From assembly GCA_947631815.1 (NCBI GenBank), contig CANRMT010000018.1, positions 1 to 33,376 on the forward strand: a DNA stretch of 33,376 nucleotides. Direction: 5' to 3'. Positions within the stretch are counted from its first letter, which is position 1. Each line of letters begins with the position of its first letter. The notes under the pieces are model-generated. The model saw nothing but the letters and a program-made list of their open reading frames with translations, did no database searches and was not told the DNA's origin. Source of the DNA: an uncultured Eisenbergiella sp. GTDB taxonomy: Bacteria; Bacillota; Clostridia; Lachnospirales; Lachnospiraceae. This document shows positions 15,222 through 23,514 of this stretch, piece after piece. The position numbers and the translations under genes were made by a program.

Positions 15222-17523
15222 ATCTGAACTGATAGCTTTCCGTCCATTCCGGCCGCGAGATCGAACCGTCCCGGCTGAAATTCCCTTCCGCATCCTGTTC
15301 GATCCCCAGCATCTGACGCCATTTGCTGTCCGTCAGCCGGTCCTCCAGGGGCCAGGAGAACTGATAGAAGGAATATACGGTGCCCTGTGCCAGCTTTATT
15401 TTTCCGTCTACCGGGACGATCACCAGGATCCTGGAGGGATCGCCGGTGCCCACCTCCAGCACGGTGCCGTTGGGATCGGTGGCGATATCCGTGATGACGG
15501 CTGCCGGGTTTGCCATGGCCGTGATCTCATCCACATCGCCCAGGTCTTTGACGGCTTCCAGCCAGAAATGCTCCAGATTGCCGCCGTAATTCCGGATGAA
15601 CTCGAATTCCTCCTCCGTCGGCGTCTCGTTCTGCAGTTCTTTTTTGGAGATTTCCAGCAGCGTGTCCGCGATCTGCGCAAGGCGCGACAGATTGTCCGAC
15701 TCGGCGTCTGTCAGCATCCCGTATTGTGAAAGACCCAGTGCGGTCCGATCGGCCAGTTCGGCGAATCTGGCATATACGAGGGGCTCGGGTTCCACATATC
15801 CTCTGTCGTCCGGCTCCTCCTCCCAGCCTCCGCCCATTTCCGCCATGACCTGCTTGGAATAGAGGACGGTGTCGTGCTTGAGCTCTGCGAAGCTGCCCGC
15901 AAAGCATTCCAGATCCTTTTTCGTCCATTCCGCGTTCTGCATGAAGACCGGATAGCCTTCTTTCTTTGGCGTGAGCAGCGGGCGGAGCGTGTGCAGCCAG
16001 CCGGAATAAAGGCTCGCCGACCAGAGCGCGTCGTTTTCCGATGACAGCGCGGCGCGCAGAAGTTCCATCTGTTCCGGATAGCCCGAAAAGTCCGTCGCGC
16101 CGGATCCCTCCAGGATCTCCAGGGCGGCATCGCTGCCCAGGGCCGCGGGGACATCCAGCACGTCCGGCAGCATGCGTCTGTTCCCGGCGCTGTCTTCCTC
16201 GACATTCCGATAGATCAGGCGCTGCATGACCGCACCGTCGATGGTGAAACGCTGTCCCATGAAGCGGAAACCGGGGATCACATTCGTTTCCGCCGTTTCC
16301 AGGATCGTCTGGGAGTTGATGGAGGGCGGCGTCAGCGCCTTCGTTTTCTGACAAAAGAGGGCAAAGGCGTCCGTATCCTTTGCCAGCGCATCCGCAGAGA
16401 CATTTTCCCCGTAGACCTCCTGCAGGATGGGCAGGTATTCATTCACGCAGGGATCGTCGCTGGCCCCTGCGAAGAAGGAGGTCACCCGGTAGACGGCGTC
16501 CCAGAGCCCGAGCGCTTCATCGTCCTGCGAAAGCATCCAGGTGATCAGAAGGGCGGTCTTCTGCATTTCCTCCGATTCCTGTTTGAAATGGAGCCTGCCG
16601 TACCACATCATCGCCCGGAAGTAGCGTTCCAGCAGATCGTCGCCCTCGTAATACCCGCGCGGCGCATATTGGGAATAATCTTCCAGCTCGCCCGTTACGG
16701 TGGAAACGTCGATCCCATCTGCCGCCAGGATGCGGTTCAATTCCTCTTCGGCGGATCCCGCCGCCGCCCCGTCCGGCGTCGTCTGGCCGTCCAGCAGGCA
16801 TGTGCCCACGGTGAAAAAGGCAGCGGTGCGCAGGGCCGCCTCCTCCCAGGCAGTGCCTTTGAGCGTTTCATACATGTTTTGACTGTCCGCCAGCATCAGC
16901 TGACTCAGTCGGGAGAGCTGTCCGGCCAGATCGTTTTTTTCGGTATTCCGCATCAGATGGGAGAAGTACAGATGGTAGGTGTGCATCAGCGAGTCCACCG
17001 TCACGAAGCTCGCGGTCTGGGAATACCGGTTCGACTCGTATTCTTCGAAAAATTCATTGCCGGCATTGCCGCATACCACGAAGCCGTTCTGCGCCAGCTT
17101 GTCCTTCATGCCGTCTTCCAGATAGAACTGCCACAGATTGTTCACGTTGCCGAGGTCGGGCGCGATGGAATAGGGCCCCACGCAGGGCGTCATGTCCGTA
17201 TCCCGCATCGTGACCTCGATATTTGCAAAACCGCCTGCCGCGGCGGATAGGTCTGTCTTTGCCGAAGAAGGTTCGGTTTGTGTATCTTCCCCGGAAGAGG
17301 AATTGTCTTCCGGTATGGCTTCATCTGTCTGGTCGGTGCCGTTTTCGCCTGCCTGGCCGGTTTCACCTGTTTGAGCGGAGCCGTCTCCGGTGGTCTGGGG
17401 AATACCGGTTTCCGTCGTCTGTGCGGAATCCTTGCCGGACGACGCGCCGCAGCCCGGAAGGGCACACAGTGAGACGAAGAGCAGCGCTGCGGCCGTAAAA
17501 AGAGATAAGTTTCTTTTTGTCAT
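15208..17523 (-). CDS. DUF3160 domain-containing lipoprotein
   Basis: 771 aa, exported lipoprotein. Signal peptide 1-24 with lipobox LPGC (C25). Then comes a low-complexity Thr/Gly/Glu/Ser-rich linker (about 28-95), a typical spacer through the cell wall. From about 100 onward is a large, mostly helical DUF3160 domain: NLWQFYLEDGMKDKLAQNGF, then FVTVDSLMHTYHLYF, then the long helical body, and near the C-terminus WLEAVKDLGDVDEITAMANPAAVITDIATD and SFYQFSWPLEDRLTDSKWR. DUF3160 has no known reaction; it is seen in surface proteins of anaerobic Firmicutes and archaea. Start: AAGGAGG just ahead of ATG 17523. It is first in a two-gene operon with the CapA-like gene and has its own promoter at 17622-17650. 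Confidence 0.9.
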   Translation of the reverse strand: MTKRNLSLFTAAALLFVSLCALPGCGASSGKDSAQTTETGIPQTTGDGSAQTGETGQAGENGTDQTDEAIPEDNSSSGEDTQTEPSSAKTDLSAAAGGFANIEVTMRDTDMTPCVGPYSIAPDLGNVNNLWQFYLEDGMKDKLAQNGFVVCGNAGNEFFEEYESNRYSQTASFVTVDSLMHTYHLYFSHLMRNTEKNDLAGQLSRLSQLMLADSQNMYETLKGTAWEEAALRTAAFFTVGTCLLDGQTTPDGAAAGSAEEELNRILAADGIDVSTVTGELEDYSQYAPRGYYEGDDLLERYFRAMMWYGRLHFKQESEEMQKTALLITWMLSQDDEALGLWDAVYRVTSFFAGASDDPCVNEYLPILQEVYGENVSADALAKDTDAFALFCQKTKALTPPSINSQTILETAETNVIPGFRFMGQRFTIDGAVMQRLIYRNVEEDSAGNRRMLPDVLDVPAALGSDAALEILEGSGATDFSGYPEQMELLRAALSSENDALWSASLYSGWLHTLRPLLTPKKEGYPVFMQNAEWTKKDLECFAGSFAELKHDTVLYSKQVMAEMGGGWEEEPDDRGYVEPEPLVYARFAELADRTALGLSQYGMLTDAESDNLSRLAQIADTLLEISKKELQNETPTEEEFEFIRNYGGNLEHFWLEAVKDLGDVDEITAMANPAAVITDIATDPNGTVLEVGTGDPSRILVIVPVDGKIKLAQGTVYSFYQFSWPLEDRLTDSKWRQMLGIEQDAEGNFSRDGSISRPEWTESYQFRYEWE

Positions 17524-17621
17524 GGTAACCTCCTTGTGAAAATATTGGTCGGAAGCCTTTTGGAAAATTTCTTTGGGCCGTCCGGCCCGGAGGCATCGGG
17601 ACGGCCATCAATTTTGCTTAA

Positions 17622-17650
17622 ATTATATCGAATTGATAACCGACAATCAA
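17622..17650 (-). promoter_or_regulatory. sigma-A promoter for the DUF3160/CapA operon
   Basis: On the - strand TTGATT (17650-17645), 17-bp spacer, TATAAT (17627-17622). Leader about 92 nt; it includes a short GGGCC-GTCC-GGCCC hairpin near 17565-17578. Confidence 0.8.
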
Positions 17651-17761
17651 CAGAAACTTGGGAAAGAGGGCAGAATGGGATAAAAGCATGTCAGTATCGT
17701 TCAACAGGATGACGGTATGGGCCCGTCAGTCGGAAATGAAATCCTTCGGAAATATGAGATA

Positions 17762-17800
17762 AAATTCCCCGGAACCTATTGTGTACGGGGGATTTTTTTC
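17762..17800 (+). terminator. intrinsic terminator with no gene before it, upstream of GH2
   Basis: AAAATTCCCCG (17762-17772) pairs with CGGGGGATTTT (17787-17797) with one G-U pair over a 14-nt loop. The T run extends to 17800. No + strand gene ends upstream; the nearest gene is the divergent lipoprotein. It would stop transcripts entering the GH2 region or end a short RNA starting in 17650-17760. Confidence 0.7.
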
Positions 17801-17808
17801 ATAAAATA
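17780..17808 (+). promoter_or_regulatory. putative GH2 promoter embedded in the terminator
   Basis: TTGTGT (17780-17785) in the loop of the hairpin, a 17-bp spacer that covers its 3' arm, and TAAAAT (17803-17808). The -10 is 5/6, the -35 only 3/6. The leader would be about 78 nt. Confidence 0.5.
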
Positions 17809-17892
17809 GAGAAAATATCCCCTGTTGCAAACGGCGGCTTTTCCGGTCTGACGGGATGCCGGAATCTGCACCAGCCATTCGGAGGAAAAACG

Positions 17893-19587
17893 ATGATCCG
17901 TTTATTTGAACAGCATGAGATCCGCAGGCAGAAGGAACTGGAAGGCATGTGGAGGTATGTGCGGGAGGACGGCGCGGAATACAGCCTGCCGGTGCCGGGC
18001 TGCATCGAGCAGCACCCTCAGCTTCTGACCTGGCGGGGAAAGGGTACTTTTTATAAGAAGATACGGTGCGGCAGGAAGACCAACCTTCGGCTGGAGTTCA
18101 AGGGTGTGAGCCACACGGCGGATGTCTTTTTTGACGGCCGGTTCGTCATGCACCATTACAACGCCTATACCGGCTTCGCGGGCGTGGTGAAGGATGCGGC
18201 GCCGGGAACGCACGAGATCCGAGTGGAGACGGACAACTCCTTCGGAGAGGCCTCCGCTCTGCATGTGCCCAACGATTATTATACGTACGGCGGCATCACC
18301 AGACCGGCGGTGCTGGAAGAGATCGGGGATCTCTATATCCGGAACGTGCATTTTACGCCCGTTTTGGAGCGGGGCGTATGGCACGCCGGGGTGGAGGCGG
18401 AGATCGAAAACCTCACGGACGCGGAAAAAGAAATACGGCTGGAATTCACCCTGACGGATCCGGAGACGGGGGATGTGCTGAACGTCGCTTCCGGAAGCGG
18501 CCCGCTGACCGTTTCGCTGACCGTCGGTCCGGGCGAAGTGCGGAAGGTGCGTCTGAAAGCCGCATGGGACGGCGTACAGGCGTGGAGTCCGGACAGTCCG
18601 AAGCTGTATCTGCTGGGGAGTGTTCTGTATGAAGGGGGACAGGCCCTGGACGATCTCATCGACCGGGTGGCTTTCCGGCAGATCCGGGTGTCCGGGAACC
18701 GGATCCTGCTCAACGGGGAACCGATCTTTTTAAAAGGCTTCAACCGTCACGAGGACTGCGGTCCCGTGGGCTGTGCGGTCCCGCTCCAGCTCATGGCCCG
18801 GGATCTGGAGCTGATGCGGGAGGCTGGGGCCAACGCGGTGCGCACCTGTCATTATCCCAATGATGAGCGGTTCCTGGATCTGTGCGACGAGCGGGGGCTG
18901 CTGGTGTGGGAGGAAAATCACGCCAGGGGACTCGGCCCGGAGCGGATGTGCAATCCCAATTTCGACAGACAGTGCCGGGACTGCATCAACGAGATGATCG
19001 CCCAGCATTACAACCATCCCTCCATCGTGATCTGGGGCATCCTGAACGAATGTGCCAGCGAGACGGAGACCGGCAGACAGAAGTATCGGGAACAGCTGGA
19101 GCAGATCCGGCGTCTGGATCCTTCCCGTCCCACCACCTTTGCCACCTGTCGGCATTTCACGGACATCTGTCTGGATCTGCCGGACGCGGTCTCCTTCAAT
19201 CTGTACGCCGGATGGTATGAAAATGTGCCGGTGAAGGAGCGGTATGAGCGGGAAATGGAGTGGATCGCCGGGACCGGCGGGGCGGGAAAGCCCGTGATCG
19301 TCAGCGAATTCGGCGCGGGGGCCGTTTACGGATACCGGGACCGGAGCCGGTGCAAATGGAGCGAGGAACGGCAGGCGGATGTGATCCGGGAAAATCTGGA
19401 GGTATTCCGGGAGGACAACAGGCTCAGCGGCGTCTTCATCTGGCAGTTCGCGGACTGCAGGGTGACGGAGGAGGAATGGTTCGCTGGTCGGCCCAAGTGT
19501 CACAATAACAAGGGCGTGGTGGACGAATACCGTCGGCCCAAGGCAGCCTTCGACACGGTGCGGGAGCTGTATGCCGGGATGAGATAG
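17893..19587 (+). CDS. GH2 family glycoside hydrolase
   Basis: 564 aa, the length of a three-domain GH2 enzyme such as beta-glucuronidase. The N-terminal jelly-roll (about 1-155) includes FKGVSHTADVFFDGRFV and the Y-G-G-I-TRP motif. The Ig-like domain is at about 160-270. The TIM barrel (about 275-560) has FLKGFNRHEDCG, then ANAVRTCHYPNDERFLDLCDE. The acid/base is E386 in WGILNE and the nucleophile E472 in VSEFGA. No signal peptide. Beta-galactosidase, beta-glucuronidase and related activities are all possible; the long beta-galactosidase C-terminal domains are absent. The barrel lacks an obvious NxK carboxylate-binding motif typical of glucuronidases, though I cannot exclude it. Start: GGAGGAAA 7 nt before ATG 17893. 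It is followed by GH31 after 35 bp, so the two are probably one operon. Confidence 0.92.
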   Translation: MIRLFEQHEIRRQKELEGMWRYVREDGAEYSLPVPGCIEQHPQLLTWRGKGTFYKKIRCGRKTNLRLEFKGVSHTADVFFDGRFVMHHYNAYTGFAGVVKDAAPGTHEIRVETDNSFGEASALHVPNDYYTYGGITRPAVLEEIGDLYIRNVHFTPVLERGVWHAGVEAEIENLTDAEKEIRLEFTLTDPETGDVLNVASGSGPLTVSLTVGPGEVRKVRLKAAWDGVQAWSPDSPKLYLLGSVLYEGGQALDDLIDRVAFRQIRVSGNRILLNGEPIFLKGFNRHEDCGPVGCAVPLQLMARDLELMREAGANAVRTCHYPNDERFLDLCDERGLLVWEENHARGLGPERMCNPNFDRQCRDCINEMIAQHYNHPSIVIWGILNECASETETGRQKYREQLEQIRRLDPSRPTTFATCRHFTDICLDLPDAVSFNLYAGWYENVPVKERYEREMEWIAGTGGAGKPVIVSEFGAGAVYGYRDRSRCKWSEERQADVIRENLEVFREDNRLSGVFIWQFADCRVTEEEWFAGRPKCHNNKGVVDEYRRPKAAFDTVRELYAGMR

Positions 19588-19622
19588 GATGAAAAAGTCA
19601 GGAGAGAAAAAAGGAGACAGTG

Positions 19623-22034
19623 ATGGAGCAGAAGGTACAGAGGAAGCGGGAGGAATGGAAGGTGCAAAAGAACGGTTCTGTCATCACCGGACAGGGCTTT
19701 CGGGTCAGCGTGCTCACGGACCGGCTGATCCGGCTGGAATACAGCGCGGCGGGGAGCTTTGAGGACAGGAAGACGCAGACCGTGGTGAACCGCAGTTTTC
19801 CGGTCCCCGCATTTCAAATGGAGGAGACGGGGGAGGCGCTGCGGATCACCACGGACGCGCTCTGCCTGCGCTATGATAAAAAGGCGTTTTCCGCAGACGG
19901 GCTGAGCATCGCTCTGACAGGCCGTTATGCGCGGCTCGGTTCCGTCTGGCATTATGGGGAGGAACCGGAGGATCTGGGCGGGACCGCCAGGACGTTGGAC
20001 GGAGCGGACGGGGAGATCCCGCTGGAGCACGGGATCCTGTCGGCCCACGGCTGGTCCGTGCTGGATGACAGCCGTTCCCTGATCCTTGCGGAGGATGGGA
20101 CCGTAAAGCCCAGACGCGATCCAAAGGCGCTGGATCTCTATTTCTTCGGTTACGGGCGGGATTATCAGGACGCGCTGGCGGATTATTATCGTCTGACGGG
20201 GGCGGTGCCGCTGCTGCCGCGGTTCGCGCTGGGCAGCTGGTGGAGCCGGTATCATCAGTATACGGAACAGAGTTATCTGGAGCTGATGGACCGTTTTGAA
20301 CGGGAAAACATCCCGCTCACCGTCGCTGTGGTGGATATGGACTGGCATCTGACCGAGGTCGATCCGAAATATGGAACCGGATGGACCGGCTATACCTGGA
20401 ACCGGGCGTTTTTTCCCGATCCGGAGCGATTCCTGGCCCAGCTGCACCGGCGCGGCCTGAAGGTGTCGCTGAACGTCCATCCCGCCGACGGGGTGCGGGC
20501 CTACGAGGACGCCTATCCCGCCTTCGCCCGGTTCATGGGCGTGGATATGGAGAAGGAAGAACCCGTGCGTTTTACGCCGGGGGACAGCCGGTTCCTGGAG
20601 GGCTATTTCAGATATGTTCATCATCCGCTGGAGGAGCAGGGGGTGGATTTCTGGTGGATCGACTGGCAGCAGGGGACGAGCTCCGACATGGAGGGGCTGG
20701 ATCCGCTGTGGATCCTGAACCACCGCCATTATCTGGATGCAAAGGAAAGACATGCCAGGGGGCTGATCCTGTCCCGTTACGGCGGGCCCGGGAGTCACCG
20801 ATATCCGATCGGTTTTTCCGGGGACACGGTCATCACCTGGAAGAGCCTGGATTTTCAGCCGTATTTCACCGCCGCGGCGTCCAACATCGGCTATGGGTGG
20901 TGGAGCCACGATATCGGCGGGCATATGCGGGGGAGCCGGGATGACGAGCTGGCCGTGCGCTGGGTGCAGTACGGTGTGTTTTCCCCCATCATGCGTCTGC
21001 ACAGCAGCAACGAGCTTTTCAACGGCAAGGAGCCCTGGCGCTATGACCGGATCGCGGAAGAAGTGATGAAGACTTTTCTGCGCCTGCGCCACAGGCTGAT
21101 CCCGTATTTATATGCGATGAACCTGCGGGCCAGCAGGGAGGGCGTTCCACTGGTGCAGCCGCTGTATTACCGGCATCCGGACGAGCAAATGGCCTATCGG
21201 GTCCGAAATGAATATTATTTCGGCTCAGAGCTTCTGGTATGCCCGCTGACATCCCCTGCGGACCGCGCTTCCGGGCGTGCGGTTTTTCACGGATGGCTGC
21301 CCGAAGGGCTTTGGACGGATCTGTTCACCGGGATGGTCTATTCCGGAGGCCGGAACATAGATCTGTACCGGGGGATCGAGACCATCCCGGTGCTGATGAA
21401 GGGCGGAGCGATCCTGGTCCTGGATGGGCGGGAAGAGGGCAATGCCGTCAATCTGCCGCCGGTGCTGACGGTCTGCGTCAACGCGGTATCGGACGGGGCT
21501 TTTACGCTCTGGGAGGATGACGGCCGGGACGCCGCGTTCCGGGAGGAGAGCTGGGCGCAGACGAGGATGTGCGTGGAGACGGGAAAAGATCTGGTATTCA
21601 CGGTCGAACCGGTCAGGGGGAACGAGCGGATCCTGCCGGAGAAGCGCGGATATCGGTTCCGGTTTTACGGGCTGCGGCAGGGAGCAAAGCCGCAGATCCG
21701 CATAGACGGCGTATGCGCGGCCCCGGTCAGCTGTTCCTACGATCCTGCGAAGGGGATATGGGATGTGGAGCTTCCGGAAATATCGGTCGGACGGATGATC
21801 CGGGTGGTCTTTTCCGGGGCGGTGCTCCACGACGATCAGAGAATGTCCCGTATCTTTGACTATCTCGACCGGACTCAGATCGCTTTTGCCCTGAAGGGTC
21901 GGATCTATGAGACCGCCGGGAAAGCCGAGCAGGGCGTTCCGACGGCGCGTGTGATCGAGGAGCTGCGGCGGATCGAAGCGGAGGACGGGATCATCGGACC
22001 GGTAGAGGAGATCCTGACGGCGAAGGGAGAATAA
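19623..22034 (+). CDS. GH31 family alpha-glycosidase
   Basis: 803 aa, cytoplasmic, no signal peptide. The N-terminal beta-sandwich (about 15-190) includes FRVSVLTDRLIRLEYS. The (beta/alpha)8 barrel runs from about 195 to 560, with PRFALGSWWSRYHQY and VVDMDWH near its start. The nucleophile is D347 in FWWIDWQQG and the acid/base D401 in GFSGDT. YGWWSHDIGGHMRG and QYGVFSPIMRLHSS follow. Then come the beta-domains with GAILVLD and FTLWEDDGRD. The WWIDWQQG form is frequent among GH31 enzymes of gut bacteria. GH31 covers alpha-glucosidase, alpha-xylosidase and alpha-galactosidase, so substrate is open. Start: AAGGAGA (19611-19617) 5 nt before ATG 19623. A terminator follows at 22042-22069. Confidence 0.94.
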   Translation: MEQKVQRKREEWKVQKNGSVITGQGFRVSVLTDRLIRLEYSAAGSFEDRKTQTVVNRSFPVPAFQMEETGEALRITTDALCLRYDKKAFSADGLSIALTGRYARLGSVWHYGEEPEDLGGTARTLDGADGEIPLEHGILSAHGWSVLDDSRSLILAEDGTVKPRRDPKALDLYFFGYGRDYQDALADYYRLTGAVPLLPRFALGSWWSRYHQYTEQSYLELMDRFERENIPLTVAVVDMDWHLTEVDPKYGTGWTGYTWNRAFFPDPERFLAQLHRRGLKVSLNVHPADGVRAYEDAYPAFARFMGVDMEKEEPVRFTPGDSRFLEGYFRYVHHPLEEQGVDFWWIDWQQGTSSDMEGLDPLWILNHRHYLDAKERHARGLILSRYGGPGSHRYPIGFSGDTVITWKSLDFQPYFTAAASNIGYGWWSHDIGGHMRGSRDDELAVRWVQYGVFSPIMRLHSSNELFNGKEPWRYDRIAEEVMKTFLRLRHRLIPYLYAMNLRASREGVPLVQPLYYRHPDEQMAYRVRNEYYFGSELLVCPLTSPADRASGRAVFHGWLPEGLWTDLFTGMVYSGGRNIDLYRGIETIPVLMKGGAILVLDGREEGNAVNLPPVLTVCVNAVSDGAFTLWEDDGRDAAFREESWAQTRMCVETGKDLVFTVEPVRGNERILPEKRGYRFRFYGLRQGAKPQIRIDGVCAAPVSCSYDPAKGIWDVELPEISVGRMIRVVFSGAVLHDDQRMSRIFDYLDRTQIAFALKGRIYETAGKAEQGVPTARVIEELRRIEAEDGIIGPVEEILTAKGE

Positions 22035-22041
22035 AACGGCG

Positions 22042-22069
22042 CATCCTTGTTTTTTATAAGGATGTTTTT
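22042..22069 (+). terminator. intrinsic terminator after the GH31 gene
   Basis: CATCCTT (22042-22048) pairs with AAGGATG (22058-22064) over a 9-nt T-rich loop, followed by five T. Confidence 0.8.
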
Positions 22070-22123
22070 ACCTGCCCGGCGGATGGGGGGGGACAGCTCC
22101 CATGCCGGATGCGGAAAAGAAAA

Positions 22124-22151
22124 CGTGACCGGGTTCATCGACCCGGTCACG
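22124..22151. promoter_or_regulatory. perfect 11-bp inverted repeat upstream of the GH109-like gene
   Basis: CGTGACCGGGT (22124-22134), a 6-nt loop, then ACCCGGTCACG (22141-22151) with no mismatch. No T run follows, so it is not a terminator. It sits 54 bp before ATG 22206, fitting an operator or a leader-RNA hairpin. The short ACAGCTCC appears on both sides of it (22093 and 22162). Confidence 0.6.
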
Positions 22152-22205
22152 ATGTGAAAGACAGCTCCTGCGCCAGGCGCAGAGGAGAATGGGGAGGATA
22201 CGCAT

Positions 22206-23432
22206 ATGAACAGAAAACTGAGAACGGGCCTGATCGGCATGGGGTGCAGGGGGATCAGCCTTCTGCATGACACGCTTTTGCCCATGACGGAGGACCGGCT
22301 GGAGATCGCGGCCGTCTGCGATGTCTATGAGGACAGGCGGGAAAAGGCGGCGAAGCTGGTGGAAGAGACCTGCGGATACCGGCCGTTCGCGACGGGGGAT
22401 TATCGGGAGATCCTGGGAATGGATATCGATGCAGTCATCATCATGTCCTCCTGGCGTTCTCATCTGGATATGGCCGTACAGGCCATGAAGGCGGGAAAGT
22501 ATGTGGGGCTGGAGGTGGGTGGCGCCTATTCCGTGGAGGAATGCTGGCGGCTGGTGCACACTTATGAGGAGACCGGCGTGCCCTGCATGTTGCTGGAAAA
22601 CTGCTGTTACGGCAAGCGGGAGCTGATGGTTCTCAATATGGTAAAACAGGGCGTTTTCGGGGATGTGGTATACTGCGAGGGCGGTTATCACCATGATCTT
22701 CGGAACGAGATCGCAGGCGGAGAGGTGAACCGTCACTATCGGCTGCAGGAGTATCTGCATCGGAACTGTGAGAATTATCCCACTCATGAGCTGGGCCCCA
22801 TCGCGAAGGTCCTGAAGATCAACAACGGGAACCGGATGCTGTCTCTGACCTCTACCGCATCCTGCGCTAAAGGCATGCACGCCTATCTGCAGAAGCAGAC
22901 GGGACCGGTGACGAAATATGCCGACGCCGCATTCGCCCAGGGAGATGTGGTCAATACGGTGATCCGCTGCGCCGGGGGCGAGACGATCTGCCTGACGCTG
23001 GACACCACGCTACCCAGGGCCTACAGTCGGGGATTCACGGTGCGGGGAACCGCCGCGGCCTATTTTGAGGACATAGACGCCTTTTTCCTGGATCAGGTGC
23101 ATCGGAAATATGAATTCAACGCCCGCGGGCTGTGGGGGAACGCGGCGGAATACGAGGACGAATATATGCACCCGCTCTGGCGCGGCTTCGAGCCGAAGGG
23201 CGGGCATGACGGCATGGATGAAATGGTCTACAGCGCTTTTGTGGACGCGGCGCTGGCGGGCGTACAGCCGCCCATCGATGTGTACGATACCGCGGCGTGG
23301 ATGTGCATCACGGCGCTGAGCGAGGCGTCGATCTCCACGGGGAGCATGCCGGTGGCGATCCCTGATTTCACGTCCGGGCGCTGGGTACAGCGGCAGGACA
23401 TCGCGGAGCAGAAGTACGCGCTGCATTTCTGA
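22206..23432 (+). CDS. Gfo/Idh/MocA family oxidoreductase, GH109-like
   Basis: 408 aa. The N-terminal Rossmann fold has GLIGMGCRG (8-16) for NAD binding and AVCDVYEDR. The remainder resembles GH109 (NAD-dependent alpha-N-acetylgalactosaminidase): GVPCMLLENCCYGKRELMVLNMVKQGVFG in several blocks, CEGGYHHDLR (158-166), NCENYPTHELGPIAKVL (188-204), and a GHDGMDEMVYSAF block. GH109 enzymes cleave glycosidic bonds through transient NAD oxidation at C3. Many GH109-like proteins remain untested, so glycosidase or simple dehydrogenase are both open. It lacks the Tat signal found in some GH109 proteins and should be cytoplasmic. Start: GGGGAGG (22191-22197) 8 nt before ATG 22206. It follows GH31 after a terminator and a hairpin, so has a separate or read-through transcript. 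Confidence 0.9.
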   Translation: MNRKLRTGLIGMGCRGISLLHDTLLPMTEDRLEIAAVCDVYEDRREKAAKLVEETCGYRPFATGDYREILGMDIDAVIIMSSWRSHLDMAVQAMKAGKYVGLEVGGAYSVEECWRLVHTYEETGVPCMLLENCCYGKRELMVLNMVKQGVFGDVVYCEGGYHHDLRNEIAGGEVNRHYRLQEYLHRNCENYPTHELGPIAKVLKINNGNRMLSLTSTASCAKGMHAYLQKQTGPVTKYADAAFAQGDVVNTVIRCAGGETICLTLDTTLPRAYSRGFTVRGTAAAYFEDIDAFFLDQVHRKYEFNARGLWGNAAEYEDEYMHPLWRGFEPKGGHDGMDEMVYSAFVDAALAGVQPPIDVYDTAAWMCITALSEASISTGSMPVAIPDFTSGRWVQRQDIAEQKYALHF

Positions 23433-23514
23433 GCGGCGCTTTGTATGGCGCTTTCAGGATGTCTGAACAGCGGTGATCTATCCGATGCTTCTGGAAGCTC
23501 TGGCCAGCGGCGCC

